Source: Micromonospora sp. ATA32
GTDB taxonomy: Bacteria; Actinomycetota; Actinomycetes; Mycobacteriales; Micromonosporaceae
Direction of reading: 5' to 3'
Assembly: GCA_016802835.1 (NCBI GenBank)
Contig: JAEVHO010000002.1
Coordinates: 1 to 52,170 of the forward strand
DNA: 52,170 bases
Under the pieces are notes generated by a model. That model was not told where the DNA came from. It did no database searches and worked only from the letters and a program-made list of their open reading frames with translations. Each line of letters opens with the position of its first letter. The first letter of the stretch is position 1. The translations under genes were made by a program, and so were the position numbers. This document shows positions 18,300-28,757 of this stretch, piece after piece.

Positions 18300-19268
18300 G
18301 TGCGGTCCATCGCACGTCACCCGCTGGCCCGCAGGCTCGTGGAGACGGTGCTCACCCTCTTCGGGGTCGCGGTGCTGGTCTTCACCACCCTGCGGGCGAT
18401 TCCCGGCGACGAGATCACCGCCACCCTCGGCACCGAGGCAGCCGGGCTCAGCGCCGAGCAGCAGGAGTCGCTGCGCGCCTACTACGGCATGGACAAACCG
18501 CTGGTGCTGCAGTTCTTCTCCTGGCTGGGTAACGTGCTCACCGGCAACCTCGGCTTCTCCCGCCGGGCCGGAGCCACCGTCGGAGAGATGACCGCGAACG
18601 CCCTGCCGGTGACGATGGAGCTGGCGGTCCTGGCCACCGTCGTCGGTCTGCTGATCGGGGTGCCGCTCGCCATGCTCTCGGCGTCGCGCCCCAACGGCAT
18701 CCGCGACGGATTCGGCCAGCTTGTCGGCCTGGCTGCCCTGTCCGTGCCGAACTTCGTCCTCGGCGCCGCGCTGCTCACCGTGGTCTCCAGGTACGCGCAC
18801 TACAACCCCAATGCCCAGGGTTTCGCCCCGCTCACCCAGGACCCGCTGCTGAACCTTCAGCAGATGCTCTTTCCGGCGCTGATCCTCGGCTTCGGCCTCG
18901 CGGCCCCGATCATGCGCACCGCACGGTCGGCGCTGCTGGAGGTGCAGACCCAGGACTTCGTCCGCACCGCCCGCGGCAAGGGCGTCGCACCGTGGCGGCT
19001 GCGGGTCCGTCACGTGCTGCACAACGCCTTGAACCCGATCGTCACCATGACCGGCATCCAGTTCGGCTACCTGCTCGGCGGCGCCGTGGTGGTCGAGCAG
19101 ATCTTCTCCGTGCCGGGCCTCGGACGGCAGGTCCTCGCGGGAATTCAACAGAAGGAGTACGCCGTGGTGCAGAGCACGGTTCTGGTGATCGCGACCACGT
19201 TCGTCGTGGTCAATCTCCTCACCGACCTGCTCTACCGGATCATCGACCCCCGGGTGCGTGCCGCATGA
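18300..19268 (+). CDS. Dipeptide-type ABC transporter permease (DppB-like)
   Basis: A 322-residue inner-membrane permease with about six hydrophobic segments. It has the DppB order: N-terminal helix ending VFTTLRAIPGDEI, then YYGMDKPLVLQFFSWLGNVLTGNLGFS, MELAVLATVVGLLIGVPLAM, and the EAA coupling loop FVRTARGKGVAPWRLRVRHVLHNALNPIV near residue 220, ending with EQIFSVPGLGRQV and YRIIDPRVRAA. The GTG at 18300 is used because a perfect AAGGAGG ends five bases before it; GTG 18294 overlaps the ribosome site. It sits directly after the strong hairpin. Confidence 0.9.
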   Translation: MRSIARHPLARRLVETVLTLFGVAVLVFTTLRAIPGDEITATLGTEAAGLSAEQQESLRAYYGMDKPLVLQFFSWLGNVLTGNLGFSRRAGATVGEMTANALPVTMELAVLATVVGLLIGVPLAMLSASRPNGIRDGFGQLVGLAALSVPNFVLGAALLTVVSRYAHYNPNAQGFAPLTQDPLLNLQQMLFPALILGFGLAAPIMRTARSALLEVQTQDFVRTARGKGVAPWRLRVRHVLHNALNPIVTMTGIQFGYLLGGAVVVEQIFSVPGLGRQVLAGIQQKEYAVVQSTVLVIATTFVVVNLLTDLLYRIIDPRVRAA

Positions 19269-19302
19269 GCCAGCACAGCACGAAGTGCCATGGAGGGCGG
19301 GC

Positions 19303-20192
19303 ATGACCGCCGCCGTGGCCGGGCAGCAGGTGCCGGTGGCCGCACCTCCCACCCGCACGGCGGCGTGGCGGCGACTGCTGCGCAGCCCCGCCGGTCTGGT
19401 CGGCGCGGTGCTGGTGGCGCTCGTCGTCGCCGCCGCGGTCACCGCCCTGCTCGGGATGACTCCGTACGACCCCATCGCCCAGCACCCGCAGGCCCGCCTG
19501 CAGCCGCCGTCGACCCAGTACTGGTTCGGCACTGACCAGTTCGGCCGCGACGTCTTCTCGCGTTCCCTGGCCGGCGTGGGCAACTCCCTGCGCGTCGCCG
19601 TCGTCGCGGTCTTCCTGTCCGCCCTCGTCGGCACCACCGCCGGCATCTGCGCCGGCTTCTACGGCGGCAAGGTACGCGGGCCGGTGCTGGCCGTGACGAA
19701 CGTGCTCTTCGCCTTCCCGCCGCTGCTGCTCGCGCTGACTCTCGCGGCCACGTTCACCCGCAACTGGCTGACCATCGCGATCGCGATCGCCATCGTCTAT
19801 GTGCCGATCTTCGTCCGGGTCAGCCGCGGGCCGGTGCTGTCGCTGCGCGAGACCGACTTCATCAAGGCGGCCCGGGTGCTCGGCATCCCGACCTGGCGGA
19901 TCCTGGTGCGTCACCTGCTGCCGAACCTCGCCGCCATCGTCATCGTCCAGGTGACCTTGTCGCTGTCCTGGGCAGTGCTCACCGAGGCCGCGTTGAGCTT
20001 CCTCGGCCTGGGCAGCCCGCCACCCGCGCCATCGCTGGGGTCGATGTGTTCGACGCCAAGATTCTGGCTGGTACGGCCTGGTGGAACCTGGCGGCGCCGG
20101 GCGCCGTCATCGTCGTCTTCGTGGTCGGGCTCAATCTGCTGGGCGACGGGCTGCGCGACGCTCTCGACCCGAGAAATGGACGCAACGCATGA
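19303..20192 (+). CDS. Dipeptide-type ABC transporter permease (DppC-like), one apparent frameshift
   Basis: Second pore subunit, about 297 residues after correction. Landmarks are the N-terminal helix, TQYWFGTDQFGRDVFSRSLAGVGNSLRV, and the EAA loop FIKAARVLGIPTWRILVRHLLPNLAAIV followed by LSFLGLGSPPPAPSLG. After SLGSM the frame breaks: one G is missing near 20046 (ATGTGTTC for ATGGTGTTC). Restoring it gives VFDAKILAGTAWWNLAAPG and VVFVVGLNLLGDGLRDALDP, the normal last helix, ending at TGA 20190-20192, which overlaps the murQ start. The ATG at 19303 has GGAGGG six bases upstream. The indel is most likely a sequence error. Confidence 0.82.
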
Positions 20193-21088
20193 TGGATCGC
20201 CTTGGTGACCTGCTGACCGAACAGGTCGACGACCGGTACGCCGGTCTCGACACCGCGTCGGTCGCGCAGTTGGCGGCGGTCATGAACGACGCCGACGCGA
20301 CAGTGCCCAGCGCCGTGCGCGCTGCGCTGCCGCAGATCGTGCCGGCCATCGAGGGGATCGCCGACCGGCTGGCGGCCGGCGGCCGGCTGCTCTACGTCGG
20401 GGCGGGCACCGCCGGCCGGATGGGGGTGCTCGACGCGTCGGAATGCCCACCGACGTTCAGCACCCCTCCGGAACTGGTGCGCGCCGTCATCGCGGGCGGC
20501 ACCGAGGCGTTGCTCGCGGCCAAGGAGGGCGTCGAGGACGACGAGGCGGCCGGCGCGGCGGTGATCACCGAATGCGCGGTCACGGCCGCCGACGTGGTCG
20601 TCGGTATCTCGGCGAGCGGCCGTACCCCTTATGTCCTGGCGGCCATCCGGGCGGCTCGCGCGCGTGGCGCGCTGACGGTCGGGGTGTCCTGCAACGCCGG
20701 CACACCGCTCAGCGCCGCCGCCGACCGGGCGATCGAGGTGCTCGTCGGCCCCGAGGTGCTGGCCGGCTCGACCCGGCTGAAGGCGGGCACAGCGCAGAAG
20801 TTGGTGCTCAACATGATCTCGACGATCTCGATGATCAGGCTGGGCAAGACGTACGGCAATCTCATGGTCGACCTGCGGGTGACCAACGTGAAACTGCGCG
20901 ACCGGGCGGTCCGCATCATCCGGCGGGTCACCGGTGTCCCCCGCGCCGACGCCGAGGCGGCCCTCGACCGCGCCGACCTCGATGTCAAGACCGCGATCCT
21001 CCTGCTCGACCGCTCGGTGGCGGACCCCGGCCAGCGGCTGGCCGCGAGCGGTGGTCGGCTGCGTGAAGCGCTGGAGGCGAGCGCGTGA
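20189..21088 (+). CDS. murQ: N-acetylmuramic acid 6-phosphate etherase
   Basis: SIS-domain enzyme of 299 residues that cleaves the lactyl ether of MurNAc-6-phosphate to GlcNAc-6-phosphate and D-lactate, in cytoplasmic cell-wall sugar recycling. The active region reads LLYVGAGTAGRMGVLDASECPPTF with the catalytic Glu near residue 85. VVGISASGRTPYVLAA is the phosphate loop near 137-152. RLKAGTAQKLVLNMISTISMIRLGKTYGNLMVDL is the highly conserved MurQ signature. Length is normal. It starts inside the end of the permease gene (ATGATG; 20189 or 20192) and overlaps anmK as GTGA. Confidence 0.95.
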   Translation: MMDRLGDLLTEQVDDRYAGLDTASVAQLAAVMNDADATVPSAVRAALPQIVPAIEGIADRLAAGGRLLYVGAGTAGRMGVLDASECPPTFSTPPELVRAVIAGGTEALLAAKEGVEDDEAAGAAVITECAVTAADVVVGISASGRTPYVLAAIRAARARGALTVGVSCNAGTPLSAAADRAIEVLVGPEVLAGSTRLKAGTAQKLVLNMISTISMIRLGKTYGNLMVDLRVTNVKLRDRAVRIIRRVTGVPRADAEAALDRADLDVKTAILLLDRSVADPGQRLAASGGRLREALEASA

Positions 21089-22257
21089 AGGTCCTGGGCA
21101 TGATTTCCGGTACGTCCCACGACGGCATCGACGTGGCCGCCGTCGACTTCACGCTGCGCGACGGTGTGCTGCACGGCAGCGTCGACTACGCGGGGAGTTC
21201 GCCCTACCCGGAGGACCTGCGCGGCCGGCTGATGCAGGCCCTGCCCCCGTCGGCGCTGACCTTCGCCGAGGCGTGCGAACTGGACACGCTGATCGGTCAG
21301 GCGTTCGCCGAGGTGGCCGCCGACGCGGCCGAGCGGGCCGGCGGGGTGGACCTGATCTGCTCCCACGGACAGACCGTCTACCACTGGGTGCAGGGACGGC
21401 AGGTGCGGGGCACCCTGCAGATCGGGCAGCCGACCTGGATCGCCGAGCGCACCGGGGTCCCGGTCGTCGCCGACGTCCGGGTGCGGGACGTGGTCGCCGG
21501 GGGTCAGGGTGCGCCGCTGGTGTCGATGATGGACGTCATGCTGCTGTCCGGCCTTCCGGGCCGGCCGGCCGGCCTCAACCTGGGCGGCATCGCCAACATC
21601 ACCGTGCTGCGGCCGATCGGTGGCGGCGGCCCGGTGGCCTACGACACGGGGCCGGCGAATGCGCTGATCGACGCCGCCGTCGTGCGGGCCAGTCGCGGCC
21701 GGCTGCGGTACGACGAGGACGGCCGCCTCGCCGCCGGCGGCCGGGTGGACGACGCCCTGCTCACCGAACTGCTCGCCGAGCCGTACTACCGGCTGGACCC
21801 GCCGAAGACCACCGGCAAGGAACTGTTCCACGCCGACTACCTGGAGAGGGCACTGACCGCTCATCCTGGTCTGTCGGACGCGGACATCGCCGCGACCCTG
21901 ACCGCGCTGACCGCGCAGACGGTCGCCGACCAGGTACGCCGCCACCAGGTCGACACCCTCGTCGCCTCCGGCGGGGGGTGCGCCAATCCGAGCCTGATTG
22001 CGATGCTGCGTGAGCGGCTGACCGGGGTGCGGGTCACGACCACCGCCGAGTTCGGCGCGCGACCGACACCAAGGAGGCAATCGCCTTCGCGCTGATCGGC
22101 TGGCACACGCCCACGGCCTGCCCGGCACCGTGCCGTCGTGCACCGGCGCCACCGGCGCCCGGGTGCTCGGCGCCATCGTGCCCGGCGCCACCGCCCTGCG
22201 CCTGCCCGAACCACTGGCCACCGCCCCCACCGGGCTGCGCTTGACCGGAGCCTTCTG

Positions 22258-22258
<1 letters not shown>
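21085..22258 (+). CDS. anmK: Anhydro-N-acetylmuramic acid kinase (two apparent frameshifts near the end)
   Basis: Converts 1,6-anhydro-MurNAc plus ATP to MurNAc-6-phosphate, the substrate of MurQ. The phosphate loop [17 protein letters not shown] is at residues 6-22. [57 protein letters not shown] and [12 protein letters not shown] follow in the correct AnmK order. At the C-terminus one C is missing near 22060 and one G near 22108. With both restored the text runs [18 protein letters not shown], then [20 protein letters not shown], to TGA 22256-22258, about 392 residues, a normal length. The uncorrected frame stops early at 22095. The stop overlaps the next ATG by one base, supporting the longer reading. 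Confidence 0.88.
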
Positions 22259-23228
<970 letters not shown>

Positions 23229-23229
<1 letters not shown>

Positions 23230-24224
23230 TGCTCACGGCGACCGATCTGGTCAAGCAGTACCCGGTGCGGGGCGGCGACGGTGTCGTGCACGCCCTCGCC
23301 GGGGTCTCGCTGACCGTCGGGGACGGAGAGACCCTCGGCATCGTCGGCGAGTCCGGCTGCGGCAAGTCGACCCTGGCGAAACTGCTGGTGCGGCTGGAGG
23401 ATCCGACCTCCGGCCGGGTGGACCTGGACGGGGTGGACCTGACCGAGCTGCGGGGACCGGCGTTACGCCAGCAGCGCCGGCACATCCAGATGCTGTTCCA
23501 GGACCCGTACTCGTCGCTCAACCCGCGGCTGCGCGTCGGCCAGGCCCTCGGCGAGGTGCTGGCTGTGCACCGGCTCGCCGACGGCCGGCAGCGCGAGCGG
23601 CGGGTGGGCGACCTGCTGGAGATGGTCGGGCTGGCCCCGGCGTTCGCCGACCGCTTCCCACACGAGCTTTCCGGCGGGCAGCGGCAACGGGTCGGCATCG
23701 CCCGGGCCCTCGCGGTGGAGCCGAAGGTGCTGCTGCTCGACGAGCCGGTGTCGGCGCTCGACGTCTCGGTCCGGGCCGAGATCATGAACCTGCTGGTCAC
23801 CCTGCGCCGCGAACTGGGCCTCAGTTACGTGTTCATCAGCCACGACGTGGCCATGGTGCGGCAGATCAGCGACCGGGTCGCGGTGATGTATCTCGGTCGG
23901 GTCGTCGAGATCGGCGACTGGAAGTCGGTGCTGGACAACCCCCGGCACCCCTACACCGCCGCCCTGCGCGCCGCGGTACCGGCGCCCAATCCGGAGCTCT
24001 CCCAGCCGATCGAGGCCACCGTCTCCGGTGAGGTGCCCAACCCGGCCGCCCCGCCGTCCGGCTGCCCGTTCCACCCTCGCTGCCCGCTGGCGCAGGACGC
24101 GTGCCGGCGGCTCGACCCGGCGTTGCTGCCGCTTCCGCTGGGTTCCGGCCACCAGGTGGCCTGCCACGTGGCCGCCGAGCGGGTGACCGACCGGTCGGGG
24201 CAGCTGACGCCGTCCGGCTCGTGA
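23229..24224 (+). CDS. Dipeptide-type ABC transporter ATPase (DppF-like)
   Basis: Partner ATPase, 331 residues. Walker A is GESGCGKST, the Q-loop region [17 protein letters not shown], the signature [15 protein letters not shown], Walker [15 protein letters not shown] and the switch [11 protein letters not shown]. The C-terminal HPY region has [12 protein letters not shown] and a Cys cluster [14 protein letters not shown]. It completes a five-subunit peptide importer that encloses murQ and anmK. ATG 23229 overlaps the previous stop, and its own stop overlaps the GTG of the acetyltransferase gene. Confidence 0.93.
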
Positions 24225-24754
24225 CCGCAACGGTACGGGTTCGCCGGGCGGTGGCGGCCGACGCCGACGCCGCCGGCGGCGTCTTCCTGGCCTGCTGGCA
24301 CCGGTCGTACGCGGACCTGCTGCCGCCGCAGGTGCAGGACCGCTACGACGAGGCGAGCGCGGTGGCGCTGTGGCGACGCGTCCTCACGGCTGCGCCCGAC
24401 GGCGTGCTCGTCGCCGACCAAGCAGGGCACGGGGTTCGCGGCGTCGTGCGCTTCGGCGCGGACCCGAACGACGCGCGTCACGGACACGTGTTCAGCCTGT
24501 ACGTGCACCCGGACGCCCAGGGGCTCGGGTTGGGTCGGACGCTGCTGGACGCCGCGGCCGGGAAGCTGCGGGCCGCCGGGTACGCCACGGCGACGTTGTG
24601 GGTCTTCGCTGGGAACGCTGCTGCCCGCGCCTTCTACGCGGCGCAGGGCTGGACGCCCGACGGCGGCACGCGGGTCGAGGAGGCGTACGGCGAGCCCGAG
24701 GTGCGGCTGCGCCGGAACCTGGCCGACACCGACGGGACCTGCCGACGTCCGTAA
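24221..24754 (+). CDS. GNAT-family N-acetyltransferase
   Basis: A 177-residue acetyltransferase with the acetyl-CoA loop LYVHPDAQGLGLGRTLLDAA at about residues 93-112 and the final GNAT strands TATLWVFAGNAAARAFYAAQGW. The substrate is unknown. The GTG at 24221 overlaps the ATPase stop, so it may be the last gene of the muropeptide operon; acetylation of an amino sugar or a stem peptide would fit but is speculation. The codons for its ending EVRLRRNL are repeated exactly (24 nt) at 25728-25751. Confidence 0.83.
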   Translation: MTATVRVRRAVAADADAAGGVFLACWHRSYADLLPPQVQDRYDEASAVALWRRVLTAAPDGVLVADQAGHGVRGVVRFGADPNDARHGHVFSLYVHPDAQGLGLGRTLLDAAAGKLRAAGYATATLWVFAGNAAARAFYAAQGWTPDGGTRVEEAYGEPEVRLRRNLADTDGTCRRP

Positions 24755-24933
24755 GTACCTGGCCGACCTCCATCCCTGCCACCAAAACAGGCGACACGGA
24801 CGCCGGTGCCGTTACATTGATCTGTGTCTACTCGCGTGGCAGGACCGCTGCACGCTTACCCCCTGCCGCTGCCCCCACCGTGACCGAGGAACGACGGTCG
24901 GTGCCTGGGGTTTTCATCTTTGCGTTACACCGG

Positions 24934-24939
24934 TACGGT
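24934..24939 (+). promoter_or_regulatory. -10 element of a leaderless transcript
   Basis: TACGGT lies six bases before the ATG at 24946, the usual distance for leaderless actinobacterial mRNA, and no ribosome-binding site is visible. Confidence 0.45.
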
Positions 24940-24945
24940 GCCCGG

Positions 24946-25596
24946 ATGCGACATATCGGAACCTTGATCGCCGCGATCGTTATCGGTCCGTTGGCCTGGA
25001 TCCTTCTCGCCATCGGACAGGACCACTCGGTCCAGGCCTTCACGACGGCGCAGAGCAGCGGCGCCTTCAACACGGGTGACTTCGCTCGGACCGCGCTGCT
25101 GCTGGCAGCGGCTGGAATCCTGCTCGGGCTCATCGCCACACTGCGATTCTCCCCGCTCGGCGCCGTGCTGACCGGGGTCGTGTACGCGGGCACTTACCTC
25201 GCCATGCTGACCCGCCCGACATGGCTGATGCGCCTCCTCGGCCACAAGGTGACCGTGGCCGGCCAGCACGCCGACCTGGCTACCCCGGTGCGGACCGGCA
25301 CGACGCTGCTGATCGGTGCCGCGTTGCTGGTCGCCGTGCCCAGCGTTCAGCGCTGGCGGCGCTGGCCGCGACCAGCCGCCGAGGCGTCCGAAATGGAAGC
25401 TCCGGAGAACTTTTCTTCGCCTGCCGTTCCGGCACAGGATCGCCCGCTCGGCGCCGAAGGGCTCGGCCTGACGACGGCAAGCCAGACTCCGCAGCCCGAC
25501 GCGACCACCGACAACTACACCGGACCGCAGCCGACCGGGGTCGGTGCTACTCACTGGGCGAACACGCTGCGAAGCAACTCAGAGGCACGGCGATAG
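24946..25596 (+). CDS. Membrane protein of unknown function
   Basis: A 216-residue protein with about four hydrophobic segments: IGTLIAAIVIGPLAWILLAIG at the start, TALLLAAAGILLGLIATL near 52-69, LGAVLTGVVYAGTYLAML, and TTLLIGAALLVAVPSV near 118-133. A polar, low-complexity C-terminal tail from about residue 145 is rich in Pro, Ala, Gln and Thr, and probably cytoplasmic. I recognise no domain beyond a generic actinobacterial membrane protein. The ATG at 24946 fits a leaderless start and places the first helix at the N-terminus. Confidence 0.7.
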   Translation: MRHIGTLIAAIVIGPLAWILLAIGQDHSVQAFTTAQSSGAFNTGDFARTALLLAAAGILLGLIATLRFSPLGAVLTGVVYAGTYLAMLTRPTWLMRLLGHKVTVAGQHADLATPVRTGTTLLIGAALLVAVPSVQRWRRWPRPAAEASEMEAPENFSSPAVPAQDRPLGAEGLGLTTASQTPQPDATTDNYTGPQPTGVGATHWANTLRSNSEARR

Positions 25597-25727
25597 TCGG
25601 GCAACCACGCCGGCTGCCCGCACGAACAGCCTCGCCGCGGTCCTCATCGCCGCTGCGGGTGGCGCACCCACCCGCAGCGGCGATCCTCGCCAGCGGGAAA
25701 CGATGGGCGACGAGCCGGGGCAGCGCG

Positions 25728-25799
25728 GAGGTGCGGCTGCGCCGGAACCTGCCGGTTGGCACGCCCCGAATAGAGAATTTCAACAAGATCTGCTGGTGA
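25728..25799 (+). pseudogene. Relic of a GNAT C-terminus
   Basis: The 24 nt at 25728-25751 equal 24698-24721 exactly and encode EVRLRRNL in a frame that continues to a stop at 25799. Upstream there is no GNAT sequence. It may be the end of a second acetyltransferase gene or a short duplicated segment. Confidence 0.4.
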
Positions 25800-25805
25800 T
25801 AAACT
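25800..25805 (+). promoter_or_regulatory. -10 element of a leaderless transcript
   Basis: TAAACT is followed by seven bases and then the ATG at 25813 of the truncated regulator, matching the leaderless pattern seen at four other genes here. Confidence 0.4.
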
Positions 25806-25812
25806 TTCCAGC

Positions 25813-26175
25813 ATGGCAACGGCCCCCTGGCAGGCGGTGAGGGCCCTGGTCGACCAGGTACGACGGGCGCTGTATGACTACGTCCGCAGCCAGGACCTAA
25901 TCATGTCGGAGAGTCACGCGAACCTGGTCAACGATGCGGACGAGAGCCAGCGGCGCCGGCCGACCGAACGATGCCGGAGCAACCCCCAGCTCGACGGAGA
26001 TCCGTCAACGGATCCGCGCCTCACTGGGGCTTGCTGGTCAGCCGCCAGAGAGGATCCGGAAGATTACTGGCGAACAACCCGGGCTTGGGTAGCCGGTCGA
26101 ACGGCGGCGAGGAACATGGCCAGGGCGACGGCCTGGATGCCGGCCACGGTGACGATCATGGCGGTGATCGAGTAG
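25813..26175 (+). pseudogene. Truncated winged-helix transcription regulator
   Basis: The first 30 or so residues (WQAVRALVDQVRRALYDYVR) match the N-terminal helix of actinobacterial ArsR-like winged-helix regulators, where the text normally continues into the recognition helix. Here the similarity ends after about residue 32, and the frame runs on with polar, unrelated residues into the 3' end of the opposite-strand MFS gene. The promoter-like TAAACT just upstream is intact, so the stub may still be transcribed. Confidence 0.55.
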
Positions 26176-27271
26176 TCGTAGAGAGCGCCGGTGAGCAGAC
26201 CACCGACCAGGGTCGCCGCGCCCAACCCGGCGGCGAAGATGCCGTAAGCGGTGCCCCGCCGAGCGGCAGGGACGATGTCGGCGATGGCCGCACGCATGGT
26301 CGACTCCTGGATGCCGAGCACTGCGCCCCAGGCCAGGACCCCGGCGACCGCGGTCGCCGAGGTGGTGGTGAAGGCAGCCAGCGGGATCAGGGCGGTCAGG
26401 ACGGGTACGGCGGCCAGTACCCGGACGCCGGCCCGGTCGTACAGCCACCCCGAGGCCAGCGCGCGAACGCGTCGATGCCCATCGCGGCGGCGTACACGAC
26501 CGGGACCACCGCCACCGGTACGACGTGCCGAGTGGCGAGGTGGAAGCTGAGCACCCCGAAGGTGGCATAGCCGGCCGTGGTCAGCACCGTGAACGCCAGA
26601 TAGGTCCAGAACACGCGGGGCAGCCGCGCGCCCGGCGGGGCCGGCGCTGCGCCGCGTTGACGGCCAGGTTCGAAGCGACGCGGGTCGGGCACGCCGGCGC
26701 GTAGCCAGAGCAGCAGGAGCAACGCCGCCACGGCGGGTACGGCCAAGGTGAGGAACGCGGGTCGGTAGTTGTGGGCGGTGGCGGCCAGTACGGCGGCGAC
26801 CAGCAGCGGCCCGGCAACGCCGCCGGCCTGGTCGAGCGCCTCATGGACGGCGAAGCCCTTGCCACGGCCCACCGCCGCAGCGGCGTGAGAAAGCATGACA
26901 TCCCTCGCCGGGCCGCGGATCGCCTTGCCGGCACGCTCCGCGATGAACAGCGCCGCAGCCAGCCACAGCGTGGTGGTCAGCCCGAGAGCGGGCACGGCGA
27001 CCATGGTCACGGCGTAGCCGACCAGGACGAGGGGCCAGTATGCCCGGGTACGGTCGGCCAGGGGCCCGGTGCCCAGCCGCCCGGCCAGGGCGAACGCCTC
27101 CCCCACGCCGGTGACCAACCCGACGAGGGTCGCGGACGCGCCGAAGGTGGCCAGGTAGGGTCCGATGACCGACCGGGCGCCCTCGTACACCACGTCCGAC
27201 AGCAGGCTGACAACGCCGAACGCGGTCACGAACCGCCACGGCGTCCACCTGATCGCGCGCGGGCCTTTCAC
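26064..27271 (-). CDS. MFS transporter (one apparent frameshift)
   Basis: Major facilitator protein of about 402 residues after correction, with twelve expected helices. The N-terminal half begins RFVTAFGVVSLLSDVVYEGARS and contains the helix 2-3 loop GRLGTGPLADRTRAYWP; the C-terminal half has GWLYDRAGVRVLAAVP, a matching loop, and IFAAGLGAATLVGGLLTGALYD. The halves are in different frames that meet near 26455; adding one G (TTCGCGCGCTGG to TTCGCGGCGCTGG, minus strand) joins AMGIDAFA to ALASGWLYDRAG. The GTG at 27271 gives a normal N-terminus; a longer frame reaches 27412 but adds only polar residues. The substrate is unknown; the closest feel is the multidrug or sugar-efflux group. Confidence 0.75.
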
Positions 27272-27693
27272 CCATGCAGTCTCGCCGACCGGCAAGCCGG
27301 CTGGGCATGGATCAGCCGAGCGACTGCCACTGGTTCGCCTCGCCTGGCGGCCGAGGTGGATCTGGAGCGCAGCGCGGCTCACGCAGCTGGCCGCGGGCGG
27401 TCCGCTGCACACCGCGCTCGACGTCCGCGGGCTGATCGGGCTGGTACCCGCTGGCCTTCACGGCGCCGAAGGGCGCGGCGGTGTTCGACAGGACCGCCCG
27501 GTTCAGGCCGACCATGCCCACCTTCCTCCAGGACCACTCGTCGCGCGACACCGGCCGATCACCGCTCAGGCCTGTTCGCTGACCGCTGGTCTGAGGTGGA
27601 CAGCTTCGCCGCATGCCTCTCGAACGCAACGATCGGGATAGTTCCACATTGACCAGGACGTCCACAGCCCCATCGCGGTCAGGAGGAGGAGTC
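27272..27693. other. Intergenic stretch with an aldehyde-dehydrogenase relic
   Basis: The gap between the divergent MFS and esterase genes contains only the aldehyde-dehydrogenase fragment listed at 27403-27530 and a strong AGGAGGAGGA ribosome site (27681-27690) for the esterase. I see no other gene. Confidence 0.6.
27403..27530 (-). pseudogene. C-terminal fragment of an aldehyde dehydrogenase
   Basis: On the minus strand the frame reads VGMVGLNRAVLSNTAAPFGAVKASG. This is the well-known GMVGLN...SNPAAPFGGVKQSG ending of succinate-semialdehyde-type dehydrogenases. It lacks the rest of the enzyme on both sides and the frame runs on into unrelated sequence. The surviving piece is about 35 residues. 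Confidence 0.6.
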
Positions 27694-28737
27694 ATGAGGA
27701 GACCATCGGCGCTCAGCATCGCCGTCGCAGTCGGGCTCGCGTTGGCGGGACTCTCCGCACCGGCAACCCCGGCCGTCGCGGCGACCGGCTCGGCCACAAC
27801 CAATGGCGTCGCCACCCCCGCGCCCGTCGAGGCCTCCGACGGCGCGTATGTGGCCCAGGAGACGGCCATCGGACCGCGCCTGGTCGATCTCACGATCGAG
27901 TCGCCGGCACTCGGCCGAGCCGCCAACGTACGCCTGCTGACGCCAGACGGGTGGGAGCAGCGGGCGCCCGGGGATCACTGGCCCGTGCTCTACCTGCTGC
28001 ACGGCTGCTGCGACTCGTACGTCAGCTGGACCCGCTCGACCGACGTCACAAGCATCCCCGAACTTCGGGACGTCCTGGTCGTCATGCCGGAAGCCGGTGC
28101 CGCCGGCTGGTACAGCGACTGGTGGAACGGCGGCCAGGGCGGGGCCCCGGCGTGGGAAACGTTCCACCTGAGCGAGGTGCGCCAGATCATCGAGCGGGGG
28201 TACGGCGCGGGCCCGAAGCGCGTGGTGGCAGGCCTCTCGATGGGCGGCTTCGGGGCGATGTCGTACGCCGCCCGCAACCCGGGCATGTTCCGGGCGGCGG
28301 CGTCCTTCAGCGGCGCCGTGCACCCGTTGCGGGACCCGTCGTACTGGCTGCCGTTCTTCGGGCGCACCGGGCTGGACCCGTACGCGCTCTGGGGCGACCC
28401 GGTGGCGCAGCGGGACATCTGGCAGGACCACGACCCGTACTACCTGGCGAAGCAGTTGCGGCACACGGCGCTCTTCGTGGCCAGCGGCGACGGCACCGCC
28501 GACGGGCCGTTCGACCCGCCGGGGCGGACCAACAGCCTGGAGGCGCTCATCTACCAGGAGAACCTCGAATTCGTCGATCAACTGCGCGAGTTGGGCGTGT
28601 CTGTCGCGACCGACTTCTACGGCCCCGGCACCCACAGCTGGCCGTACTGGCAGCGGGAACTGCACCGGGCACTGCCGATGCTGCTGGACGCGCTCGAGAC
28701 GGGGCGCGGCGTGGCGTCCCACTCCCGCGAGCGGTAG
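27694..28737 (+). CDS. Secreted esterase of the antigen 85/esterase D type
   Basis: Alpha/beta hydrolase of 347 residues. A Sec signal peptide (MRR, hydrophobic run, then AVAA near residue 30) points to export. Catalytic features are the oxyanion region VLYLLHGCCDSYVSW, the nucleophile elbow GLSMGGFGAMSYAARNP with Ser near 183, and the terminal His in GTHSWPYWQRELH near 313. The Asp is probably in the ASGDGTADGPFD segment. The family includes mycolyltransferases and S-formylglutathione hydrolases, so the substrate could be an acyl ester of a sugar or lipid. The start is fixed by AGGAGGAGGA four bases upstream. Confidence 0.87.
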   Translation: MRRPSALSIAVAVGLALAGLSAPATPAVAATGSATTNGVATPAPVEASDGAYVAQETAIGPRLVDLTIESPALGRAANVRLLTPDGWEQRAPGDHWPVLYLLHGCCDSYVSWTRSTDVTSIPELRDVLVVMPEAGAAGWYSDWWNGGQGGAPAWETFHLSEVRQIIERGYGAGPKRVVAGLSMGGFGAMSYAARNPGMFRAAASFSGAVHPLRDPSYWLPFFGRTGLDPYALWGDPVAQRDIWQDHDPYYLAKQLRHTALFVASGDGTADGPFDPPGRTNSLEALIYQENLEFVDQLRELGVSVATDFYGPGTHSWPYWQRELHRALPMLLDALETGRGVASHSRER

Positions 28738-28757
28738 CCCGGTCCCGCCGAGGCCGG

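Larger units (their letters stand above)
25597..26063 (+). other. Gene-poor stretch with two gene relics
   Basis: Between the membrane protein and the MFS gene I see no intact gene. It holds a 24-nt copy of a GNAT tail (25728-25751) and the start of a lost winged-helix regulator (25813 onward), listed separately. The rest shows no coding pattern I can support. Confidence 0.6.
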
